NCBI GenBank assembly: GCA_904502185.1
Contig: CAJGDX010000008.1
Span: 1 to 40,457, forward strand
Source of the DNA: an uncultured Bacteroidaceae bacterium
GTDB taxonomy: Bacteria; Bacteroidota; Bacteroidia; Bacteroidales; Bacteroidaceae
Direction of reading: 5' to 3'
Length of the DNA stretch: 40,457 bases
The notes under the pieces are model-generated. The model made no database searches, had not been told where the DNA came from, and worked only from the letters and a program-made list of their open reading frames with translations. The translations under genes were made by a program, and so were the position numbers. The first letter of the stretch is position 1, and each line of letters opens with the position of its first letter. Below, piece by piece: positions 33,323 to 40,457 of the stretch.

Positions 33323-34543
33323 TTAGGAAAGCCCTTCGGGAGTGCATTTCGAAAACTGAGCATCGGCATACTCTTTTGTGATGCTGCAACTCTTCTTTTC
33401 GGTCGACGGCATTTCAAACATTTTATCCATCATTATAGACTCGACGATTGACCTCAATCCACGCGCGCCAAGCTTGTATTCGAGAGCTTTGTCCACGATA
33501 TATTCCAGCGCATCATCGTCGAATGTCAGTGTAATACCATCCATTTCCATCAACTTTATGTATTGTTTGATAATGGAGTTTTTGGGTTCGGTAAGAATGT
33601 TGCGCAATGCTGTACGGTCGAGAGGCTTCAAGAAGGTAAGTATTGGCAGACGTCCTACAATCTCGGGGATAAGACCAAACGAGCGCAAGTCCTGGGGAAG
33701 AACATACTTCATCAGGTCGTTCTTGTCTATATTCATGTTATTCTGCACCGAGTTGTAGCCCACAACGTGAGTATTGAGTCGCTGAGCTATCTTCTTCTCT
33801 ATTCCATCGAACGCACCACCGCAGATAAACAATATGTTACGAGTGTTAACGGGTATCATTTTCTGCTCGGGATGCTTGCGTCCGCCCTGGGGAGGTACAT
33901 TCACCACCGAACCTTCGAGAAGTTTTAACAATCCCTGCTGCACACCCTCGCCACTTACGTCACGGGTAATGGAGGGATTGTCACCCTTGCGAGCAATCTT
34001 GTCTATTTCGTCGATGAAGACAATACCACGCTCCGCAGCCTCAACATCGTAGTCGGCAGCCTGTAGAAGTCGTGTCAACAGACTTTCAATATCCTCACCC
34101 ACATATCCGGCTTCGGTAAGTACCGTCGCATCGACAATTGTGAAGGGTACTTTTAGCAATCGGGCAATGGTTCGAGCCAGAAGGGTCTTACCCGTACCTG
34201 TGCTGCCCACCATAATGATGTTGCTTTTTTCAATCTCCACATCATCACCGCTGTCATGCTGCATCAGACGCTTGTAGTGGTTGTAGACCGACACAGCAAG
34301 CACGCGCTTGGCCTCGTCCTGACCTATCACATAGTTATCGAGAAAAGCCTTAATTTCCTGAGGTTTAGGCAATTCTTTCAACTCAAAGTCGGACTTTGCC
34401 AACAGATTCTCTTCGCGCAATATTTCGTGTGCCTGCTCGACACAGCTTGTGCAGATATACCCGCTCATGCCGCTGATCAACATTCCGGCCTCATTCTCGG
34501 TTCTACCGCAGAAGCTGCATCTTCTTTTTGATTTTTCTGTCAT
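33323..34543 (-). CDS. clpX: ATP-dependent Clp protease ATP-binding subunit ClpX
   Basis: A 406-residue AAA+ unfoldase that feeds tagged substrates to ClpP. The N-terminal zinc-binding domain has C9, C12, C31 and C34; Walker A GSTGTGKT is at 113-120; Walker B is in GIVFIDEIDKIA; the RDVSGEGVQQGLLKLLEG segment follows, and sensor 2 is in the GARGLRSI block. The pore and IGF-type ClpP-contact regions are in their normal places. It starts 3 bases after the clpP stop, the classic clpP-clpX pair, so both are from one transcript. Confidence 0.97.
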   Translation of the reverse strand: MTEKSKRRCSFCGRTENEAGMLISGMSGYICTSCVEQAHEILREENLLAKSDFELKELPKPQEIKAFLDNYVIGQDEAKRVLAVSVYNHYKRLMQHDSGDDVEIEKSNIIMVGSTGTGKTLLARTIARLLKVPFTIVDATVLTEAGYVGEDIESLLTRLLQAADYDVEAAERGIVFIDEIDKIARKGDNPSITRDVSGEGVQQGLLKLLEGSVVNVPPQGGRKHPEQKMIPVNTRNILFICGGAFDGIEKKIAQRLNTHVVGYNSVQNNMNIDKNDLMKYVLPQDLRSFGLIPEIVGRLPILTFLKPLDRTALRNILTEPKNSIIKQYIKLMEMDGITLTFDDDALEYIVDKALEYKLGARGLRSIVESIMMDKMFEMPSTEKKSCSITKEYADAQFSKCTPEGLS

Positions 34544-34546
34544 ATA

Positions 34547-35218
34547 TTATTTCTTACGAATCAACACTCTGTCTATCATGCCATACTCCTGCGCCTCCTG
34601 TGCGGTCATCCAGTAATCGCGGTCGCTGTCTGCCCACACCTTGTCGTATGACTGGTGGCTGTGGTTGGCGATGATGGTGTAGAGTTCTTTCTTAAGTTTC
34701 TGGATTTCGCGAGCGGTTATCTCGATGTCGCTTGCCTGTCCCTGCGCTCCACCCATGGGCTGATGTATCATCACACGACTGTGTGTCAACGCCGAACGTT
34801 TACCCTCGGCACCTGCCACCAGCAACACCGCAGCCATACTTGCAGCCATGCCGGTACAGATGGTTGCAACGTCGCTGCTGATGTATTGCATTGTGTCGTA
34901 TATACCCAGACCTGCGCTCACCGAACCACCGGGAGAATTGATATAGATAGAAATATCCTTTCCGCTGTCGACTGAGTCGAGGTAGAGCAGCTGCGCCTGC
35001 AATGTGTTTGCAGTGTAGTCGTCAATGGGTGTTCCCAAAAAGATGATTCTGTCCATCATCAAACGAGAAAATACATCCATCTGAGTAACATTCAGCTGTC
35101 GCTCTTCGAGGATATAGGGGTTGAGGTACTGCGACTGCGCCTTAATGACGTCGTCAAAAACCATGCTGTTGATTCCCAAATGCCCTGTGGCAAATTTTCT
35201 AAAATCTTCTTTCATCAT
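34547..35218 (-). CDS. clpP: ATP-dependent Clp protease proteolytic subunit ClpP
   Basis: A 223-residue serine protease subunit. The catalytic triad is visible: Ser127 in GMAASMAAVLL, His152 in MIHQPMGG and Asp201 in DSDRDYWM. The SPGGSVSAGLGIYD oxyanion region is intact. The N-terminal ~25 residues precede the usual start of mature ClpP and may be a propeptide; two adjacent ATG codons (35218 and 35215) are possible starts. It lies downstream of trigger factor across a terminator-like hairpin and directly upstream of clpX. Confidence 0.97.
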   Translation of the reverse strand: MMKEDFRKFATGHLGINSMVFDDVIKAQSQYLNPYILEERQLNVTQMDVFSRLMMDRIIFLGTPIDDYTANTLQAQLLYLDSVDSGKDISIYINSPGGSVSAGLGIYDTMQYISSDVATICTGMAASMAAVLLVAGAEGKRSALTHSRVMIHQPMGGAQGQASDIEITAREIQKLKKELYTIIANHSHQSYDKVWADSDRDYWMTAQEAQEYGMIDRVLIRKK

Positions 35219-35248
35219 AATCCGGTCATCTATTGGGGTTATTATTGC

Positions 35249-35276
35249 AAGAGAGCCGCGCGGGCGCGGCTCTCTT
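35249..35276. terminator. Hairpin between tig and clpP (terminator or attenuator)
   Basis: AAGAGAGCCGCG at 35249-35260 pairs with CGCGGCTCTCTT at 35265-35276 around CGGG. On the minus strand it follows the tig stop by about 18 bases and is followed by a modest T/A stretch, so it may let some transcription pass into clpP, for which no clear separate promoter is visible. Confidence 0.7.
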
Positions 35277-35294
35277 TATTACTTTGATATATTA

Positions 35295-36641
35295 TTAATC
35301 GTTTTCGGACACCTTTTTGTTGAAGTCCTCAATAGATATTGCCTCTTCGTTCAAGGTTGCCGCCTCTTTGATTACTCCGATAAGCTTAACATCTATTGCG
35401 CGGTTGATAAGCATTTCGCGTGTCTTATCCTGCTTGAGCATCTCTTTTGCATAGTTCTCGAGAAGTTCGTCGGGTACATTGCCCATACCGTACTGTGCAA
35501 ACTGTGCGCGAGTAGCCTCTTTAGCAGCGTCGAGGAGGTCTGTATCACCAATCTTGATACCTGCCTTCTTGACCATCTGCTCTTTGATGAGGTGCCAAGA
35601 GAGCTCTTCGAGGCTCTTCTGGAATGTCTCATCATCGATGGTTGCATTCTCGTCTGCGCGGTTAGCCATCATAAGTTCCTTGAGGATAGACTCAGAGAAC
35701 TCCATCTTGCCTATACGGTTCATCATGTAGCTGCGAGTATCGAGAAGAAGTTTGTAGTCACTCTCAACCTCGAAACGTGATGCGATATCCTCTTTGATTC
35801 TTGCACGGAACTCCTCTTCTGTCTTAACTGCATCCTTACCGAACGCTGCATCGAATACATTCTGATTCAGTTCGCTTGCCTCGAAACGTGTAATTTCTGA
35901 AATTGTGAAGTTGAAGTCACCTGTAACCTCAGCAACCTTATCCTTCTCTACTTTAAGAAGTGATGCGAGCTCAGCAGCATTGCCATCGTAAGCAACGTTG
36001 GGGTTGAATGTAACGACATCGCCAACCTTCTTGCCTGCGAAGAGAGCCTTCTGGTCATCGTTCTTCATGTAAGAAGGCATCATAACTGCATCCTTAACCT
36101 CGATGCCACCCTCAGCAACCTCAGCGATTGTACCCTTGAGCATGTCGCCATTCTCGAATGACTCAACCTGCTTGTACTCGCCGCAACGCTGTGCGTAAGC
36201 CTTTGCCTGACCGTCGATCATTTCGTCGGTGGGCTCAATTTTGTAATATGTAAGGTTATCCTCTTTTGTAAGAGTTGCGTCGAACTTGGGTGCAAGAGCA
36301 ATGCGGAACTCGAAGTCGAAATCCTTGTCGCTTGCGAGGTTCAATGTGCTCTGCTGCTCCTCATCGGGAAGAGGCTCGCCCAATATATCTACGTTGTTCT
36401 CTTTGATGTACTCGAAAATCTTAGTCTGCAACAGTTTGTTGATCTCCTCAGCCTTTACTGCTGTGCCATACTGTTTCTTAATCAGACCCATGGGAACCAT
36501 TCCGGGACGGAAGCCGGGGATATTGGCTTTCTGTCTGATGTTTTTAAGTGCTTTCTCTACAAGGGGAGCATAGTCTGCCTCCTGTACATTCACAACCAAA
36601 CGGGCGCTCGTAGCGTCCTGATCTTTCAATGTAAAATTCAT
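35295..36641 (-). CDS. tig: Trigger factor
   Basis: 448 residues from the ATG at 36641-36639 (MNFTLKDQDATSARL); the open frame extends 135 codons upstream, but that part covers the promoter and has no similarity. The ribosome-docking signature GFRPGMVP is at residues 43-50 (family GFRxGxxP). The middle FKBP-like domain is degenerate (KGTIAEVAEGGIEVKDAVMMPSYM), as is common in Bacteroidota, and the C-terminal half is the helical arm region. The protein binds nascent chains at the ribosome exit. The neighbours clpP and clpX make this the standard tig-clpP-clpX locus. Confidence 0.95.
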   Translation of the reverse strand: MNFTLKDQDATSARLVVNVQEADYAPLVEKALKNIRQKANIPGFRPGMVPMGLIKKQYGTAVKAEEINKLLQTKIFEYIKENNVDILGEPLPDEEQQSTLNLASDKDFDFEFRIALAPKFDATLTKEDNLTYYKIEPTDEMIDGQAKAYAQRCGEYKQVESFENGDMLKGTIAEVAEGGIEVKDAVMMPSYMKNDDQKALFAGKKVGDVVTFNPNVAYDGNAAELASLLKVEKDKVAEVTGDFNFTISEITRFEASELNQNVFDAAFGKDAVKTEEEFRARIKEDIASRFEVESDYKLLLDTRSYMMNRIGKMEFSESILKELMMANRADENATIDDETFQKSLEELSWHLIKEQMVKKAGIKIGDTDLLDAAKEATRAQFAQYGMGNVPDELLENYAKEMLKQDKTREMLINRAIDVKLIGVIKEAATLNEEAISIEDFNKKVSEND

Positions 36642-37035
36642 ATATTCAAATTGTTTTAAATTTCTTGAATGGATTCTAACCTGACTTTGCCACATGCTGC
36701 ATACATCCGAGCATAGTAGGCAGTTTTCAAATAGAAGTACAAAAGTACGACATATTAAGCATATTTTCAAAAAAAAATTCCATTTTTGCTTATCTACACA
36801 GTTTTTTACTCTCTTTTTCAGACAGAAAACACTCAAAAAAAGAGATAAGAAGCAAAAACTGCAACAGTGGCGCGCGCCATATTCACTCAACGGGAAAATC
36901 CCAATTAGAGGAGAAAGGGCAATTTCTACCGCAAAATAATTGCATATATCGCGTAAAATCAAGACATTTGCATATTGTCTGTCTAAGACTCGAAAATCAA
37001 CATACAACGTAAGACAAAACCAACAATACTTATAT
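36642..37035. other. 394-base intergenic region between tig and the M60-like gene
   Basis: Besides the tig promoter, this AT-rich divergent region contains one GC-rich palindrome, TGGCGCGCGCCA at 36868-36879, lying 157 bases upstream of the M60-like start. No consensus plus-strand promoter with correct spacing is visible; a TTTG occurs at 36967-36970 without a matching -7 box. No gene or RNA structure is recognised. Confidence 0.5.
36740..36771 (-). promoter_or_regulatory. tig promoter (Bacteroidota -33/-7)
   Basis: Minus-strand TTTG at 36768-36771, a 20-base spacer and TACTTTTG at 36740-36747 match the consensus exactly. The leader would be about 90 bases before the tig ATG. This also supports rejecting the longer open frame as the tig start. 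Confidence 0.7.
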
Positions 37036-40000
37036 ATGAAAAAAAACATCTACTCATTCTTCGCAAAGCTGGTTCTGCCCCTCTTTGTTCTTTTTTGCAA
37101 CAATGCAGAAACATGGGCGGCATCAGAAGTACATGTTGAAAAGGCAGGTACACTCTCTACCCTGCTTACAACTAGTGAATCGACTCTGAAAATCACCGGA
37201 GTCATCAACGGAACAGATATCAAGTATCTGCGTCAACTTATTAATGGCGGCCAGGTGACCGACCTGAACATTTCCGAAGCACGCATCGTCAAAGGAGGTT
37301 CGGCGTATGTCGACTCTTACATGACAGCAGACGACGTCATAGGTGAATGTATGTTCAAAGAGTGTTCAAAGCTGAAAAGCATCGACTTGCCCCCAACAAT
37401 CACAGAAATTTCATCCAATGCATTTGTACGTTCAGGTTTGCGCAAAATTGACATTCCCGACGGAGTGTCACGCATTGGCAACGATGCATTTGCTTACTGC
37501 TCTTCACTCGACACCGTGGTTCTCGGCCGCAGAGTTACAAGCATGGGACAGGGCGTATTTTACAGTTCATCGGTAAAGATGGCCTATGTAAAGCCTACAA
37601 CACCTCCCGGCGTACCTGCCTATCTGTTCTCAGGCACTCCTAAGATATGCGTATACACCAATGTAGTTGATGCATACAAGGCTAGCGACTGGAGTATATG
37701 GTGGACCATCGTAGGAGGCTTGGAAGATATTTATCCACAGGAAGAGGACCAGGCGGCTATCGTCAACAAATTGCGCGACAAATATTTCGATGATGCCGCA
37801 TGTACACAACTCAAGGCAGAATACCTTACCATGAGCGACTCAGCACTTGCCGCTGCGTTCGCCGAAGGCGGAATGCCCTCTTTCATGACAGATATTGCTT
37901 TGAAATTAAAGAACAACAACTGGAAAGCATACGAAAAGGATTTCCGCATCCACAGCTACAAAGCGTACAGCGACGCGAACTACTGGAACGAGAAGATGAA
38001 AAGTTCAGGCGGTTCATACATGGGTAACCCCACAGGCATCTATGCAGGCAGCCTGGAATCATTGTATGTATTTGTCGACAGCGATATTCCCGAGGACGCA
38101 ACCCTATATTTGGCAGGAATTGTGAACAGAGACCTCATCAGCAATGCCAAGACCGGCAAAAAACTTACAAAAGGTTTGAACATCATCGACGGCATCAAGG
38201 ATGCTATCTACTACGTTCTTTACACCGCAGACACAAAATCGAAGACAAAAAAACTCAGCGAGTGGCCCGAAATGAAAATCCATATCCAGGGCGGTGTTGT
38301 GAACGGATATTACGACGTAGCACGCAAAAGTGACGACGATTATAAAGCGTTGCTTAACGCTGCCACCCACAAATACTTCACCGTTAAGAGCCAGAATGCA
38401 CTTTTCAACTTCGAAACATCTGCATACAAAGAGATATGGCCCCGCACCATCGACCGCAGCATCGAGTGGTTCGACAGCCTTACAGTATGGCAACAGGAAC
38501 TTATGGGTTACCGCGAGTCGGTTGCAAGTGGCAAACGCAACTACGAGCCCTTCTACCTCACAGGCGGCGAGGCCATTGCACCCATCTACTACAACAACCC
38601 CAACTTCGCTATCCAGGGCGACCAGAATGACGGCGGTTATGCAAACTCTAGCGCTTACCGCACATGCTATAATTCTGTAGAGTGCATCAGAAACTCGTTT
38701 GACGTTAGCCGTTTCGACATGGACGAATGGTGTGCAGGTCACGAGTGTGGCCACAACAACCAGGGAACCATCAACCTCGAAGGTGGTGCGGAGGTATCAA
38801 ACAACTTCTTCTCGAACACTTGCCGCTACTTCCTCGGTAGAACTACATCTGGAGGAGAGTCGCTTGCAGTAACAATGAAAGAGTATGCCAACCATGAGAC
38901 CTTTGCTGTGCGAAACTCAAGCATGCGCATGTACTATCAGTTGTTCCTTTATTACCATCAGGCACGCAAGAACACATCATTCTACCCCAACCTGTTCAAA
39001 GCTTTGCGCGAAGATCCCTTGAAAATCTACAATCCCAATTCGGTATACGGACGCGAGAGTATGATGAAATTTGTGCGCAAAGCATGCGAAGTGGCACAGG
39101 AGGACCTTACCGACTTCTTTACAGCATGGGGATTCTTCGAGCCTGTCAAGAACCTGAGCATCAACCTTTATGGTCAATACACAATGACTGTAAGCCAGGG
39201 AAATATCGACAATACGCTTAAGGAAATTTCAAAATACCCCAAGAACCGTACTATCCTGTTCATTGAGGACCGTGTGGACTATGTACTCACAAACGGTTTG
39301 TTCTCAACTCCCGGACAGAAACGCCGCGAGTCGGACCTTGTAGGCAAATGTGGCGACCTTGGCCAGTTCACCGACTATTTGCCCGGTGCTGCTTCAGAGC
39401 CCTCAAGCTACACATACGTTCAGTCTGATTCGATGTACAGCATGACCGGCACAGGCGGTGTTGGATTCCTTGCACTGGACAAAGACAGCAATTTCGTATA
39501 TGCAGCAAACACACTGAACTTCACCATCCCCGGCAGCATCGGTACAGACTTTAAGATTTACTCTGTTGATGCAGACGGCACATTGCACGAAGCAACCAAA
39601 GCCGCTGACGGCACAGAGTATATCACACTCGAAAAGGTGGGAACACTTAAAGACTCGCTCACAACATCAGCAATCAAAGCTGTAATAAGCGGCCCCATCA
39701 ACGGAACCGATATCAAGCACATGCGTACGCTCATCAACGAACATTCATTGTCATCGATAGACATCACCAATGCAACCATCAAATCAGGTGGTGTGTATTA
39801 TGGTACATACAAGAGCGTAGCCAACGGTATCGGCAACAGCGCATTCATCGATTGTCTAAAACTTACCAACATTACCCTGCCCAAAGGTATTTCAAAGATA
39901 GAGAGCAATGCCTTTACACGCTCGGGTCTTACAGGAATCGTAATCCCCAACAGCGTTACCACAATTGGATCGGACGCCTTTGCATATTGCAAAAATCTGA

Positions 40001-40365
40001 ATACGGTATTCATTGGCCCCAATACCAAAAACCTCTCGCAGGGAGTATTCTATAGTTCTGATGTAAAAGACGTTTACATATATGCGACTACACCTCCAAG
40101 TACCCCTGCCTACCTATTCTCGAGCAATCCTGTAATCCACGTATATGCCAGCAGCCTGTCTGCCTACAAAGCATCAAGCTGGGCACAATACGGAAAAATC
40201 GTAGGCGACCTCGACAACTATACATCGATAGAGCAACCGTTGGAAGAGCCTGCAATCGATTATGAGAATGCACCCGTATACGACCTTATGGGTCGAAAGG
40301 TTACAAACCTGATACCCGGCGTAATCTACATACGCAACGGAAAGAAATTCGTGGCAAGACCCTAA
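37036..40365 (+). CDS. Secreted M60-like zinc metallopeptidase between two BspA-type leucine-rich-repeat modules
   Basis: 1109 residues from the ATG at 37036, which opens a signal peptide (cleavage near residue 29, TWAAS); 32 upstream in-frame codons lack such features. Residues ~35-230 form a BspA-type LRR_5 module (IGECMFKECSKLKSIDLP, SRIGNDAFAYCSSL). Residues ~235-860 contain an M60-like peptidase: HECGH at 569-573 with Glu586 in the following GGAEVSNNF segment, and flanking beta domains. Residues ~866-1060 repeat the first module, including VGTLKDSLTTS, INGTDIKHMRTLI, FTRSGLTGIVIPNSV and TTPPSTPAYLFS. The tail (~1075-1109, YDLMGRKVTNLIPGVIYI) resembles Bacteroidales surface-sorting tails. 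M60-like peptidases cleave mucin-type glycoproteins; the substrate here is inferred. Confidence 0.88.
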   Translation: MKKNIYSFFAKLVLPLFVLFCNNAETWAASEVHVEKAGTLSTLLTTSESTLKITGVINGTDIKYLRQLINGGQVTDLNISEARIVKGGSAYVDSYMTADDVIGECMFKECSKLKSIDLPPTITEISSNAFVRSGLRKIDIPDGVSRIGNDAFAYCSSLDTVVLGRRVTSMGQGVFYSSSVKMAYVKPTTPPGVPAYLFSGTPKICVYTNVVDAYKASDWSIWWTIVGGLEDIYPQEEDQAAIVNKLRDKYFDDAACTQLKAEYLTMSDSALAAAFAEGGMPSFMTDIALKLKNNNWKAYEKDFRIHSYKAYSDANYWNEKMKSSGGSYMGNPTGIYAGSLESLYVFVDSDIPEDATLYLAGIVNRDLISNAKTGKKLTKGLNIIDGIKDAIYYVLYTADTKSKTKKLSEWPEMKIHIQGGVVNGYYDVARKSDDDYKALLNAATHKYFTVKSQNALFNFETSAYKEIWPRTIDRSIEWFDSLTVWQQELMGYRESVASGKRNYEPFYLTGGEAIAPIYYNNPNFAIQGDQNDGGYANSSAYRTCYNSVECIRNSFDVSRFDMDEWCAGHECGHNNQGTINLEGGAEVSNNFFSNTCRYFLGRTTSGGESLAVTMKEYANHETFAVRNSSMRMYYQLFLYYHQARKNTSFYPNLFKALREDPLKIYNPNSVYGRESMMKFVRKACEVAQEDLTDFFTAWGFFEPVKNLSINLYGQYTMTVSQGNIDNTLKEISKYPKNRTILFIEDRVDYVLTNGLFSTPGQKRRESDLVGKCGDLGQFTDYLPGAASEPSSYTYVQSDSMYSMTGTGGVGFLALDKDSNFVYAANTLNFTIPGSIGTDFKIYSVDADGTLHEATKAADGTEYITLEKVGTLKDSLTTSAIKAVISGPINGTDIKHMRTLINEHSLSSIDITNATIKSGGVYYGTYKSVANGIGNSAFIDCLKLTNITLPKGISKIESNAFTRSGLTGIVIPNSVTTIGSDAFAYCKNLNTVFIGPNTKNLSQGVFYSSDVKDVYIYATTPPSTPAYLFSSNPVIHVYASSLSAYKASSWAQYGKIVGDLDNYTSIEQPLEEPAIDYENAPVYDLMGRKVTNLIPGVIYIRNGKKFVARP

Positions 40366-40457
40366 ACACACTCATCCGAGGCGGTTAACCGCCTCGGATG
40401 AGTGTGTTTAGGGTCTTGCCACGAATTTCTTTCCGTTGCGTATGTAGATTACGCCGG
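40316..40457. repeat. 142-base perfect palindrome at the right edge
   Basis: Bases 40316-40386 and 40387-40457 are exact reverse complements (71-base arms, no loop). The right arm therefore repeats the antisense of the last 50 coding bases of the M60-like gene. It may extend beyond the window. Confidence 0.95.
40366..40407. terminator. Perfect hairpin immediately after the M60-like gene
   Basis: A self-complementary sequence centred between 40386 and 40387 (core GGCGGTTAACCGCC) begins directly after the stop codon, in the position of an intrinsic terminator. The complementarity continues into the coding sequence on the left and to the window end on the right, so the natural extent of the hairpin cannot be judged from this sequence. 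Confidence 0.5.

Noticed and set aside
35295..37049. Trigger factor reading frame extended upstream of 36641
   Set aside because: The extra 135 codons run through an exact -33/-7 promoter and encode an unrelated Cys/Phe-rich sequence; the family start is MNFTLKDQ at 36641.

Overview
The window looks like a chromosomal segment of a member of the order Bacteroidales (Bacteroidota), probably Bacteroidaceae or Prevotellaceae. The evidence is the gene order tig-clpP-clpX-recQ next to guaB, a tandem set of SurA/PpiD-like foldases and an OstA-like protein, a long (474 aa) signal peptidase I followed by a WbqC-family gene, a BspA-type leucine-rich-repeat surface protein, and promoters of the Bacteroidota form TTTG-N19..21-TAnnTTTG. 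I see no rRNA, tRNA, insertion sequence, phage, CRISPR array or SusC/SusD pair. Family or genus cannot be fixed from the sequence alone.

Layout. (1) Bases 1-4379, minus strand: three exported proteins read toward the left edge: a small HEIGH-motif metallopeptidase with an N-terminal jelly-roll-like domain, a six-hairpin glycosidase-like protein, and a lipoprotein with parallel beta-helix, GH110-like features that is cut by the window edge. They look like an uncharacterised glycan or glycoprotein degradation cluster. (2) 4613-10376, minus strand: a tightly packed run of a THUMP-domain rRNA methyltransferase, purD, a polytopic membrane protein, a YqaA/DedA-type protein, and a ZnuA-like lipoprotein plus its ABC ATPase, without a permease gene. 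(3) 10538-12397, minus strand: a YejM/PbgA-like membrane-anchored sulfatase-fold protein. (4) 12718-19450, plus strand: dapB, lepB, wbqC-like, aldo/keto reductase, TonB-dependent receptor and lytic transglycosylase, with ATGA overlaps and a shared terminator. The dapB promoter lies in a short repeat cluster. (5) 19514-21276, minus strand: a PepSY-like periplasmic protein and an abundant-type OmpA-family protein, each with its own terminator. (6) 21527-33070, minus strand: a long run recQ, guaB, three SurA/PpiD-type folding factors, OstA-like, a small membrane protein and mutL. (7) 33323-36641, minus strand: the proteostasis cluster tig, clpP, clpX. (8) 37036-40365, plus strand: a 1109-residue secreted M60-like metallopeptidase whose catalytic part lies between two copies of a BspA-type repeat module.

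The housekeeping blocks deal mostly with protein folding and turnover (trigger factor, ClpXP, foldases), export and envelope assembly (LepB, OstA, OmpA, transglycosylase, YejM-like) and nucleotide or amino acid synthesis (purD, guaB, dapB). The accessory material lies at the two ends, and both ends carry secreted HExGH metallopeptidases, which suggests a host- or diet-glycoprotein lifestyle. The last 142 bases form a perfect palindrome that folds the 3' end of the last gene back on itself; this is most likely a contig-end artefact seeded by a terminator hairpin.
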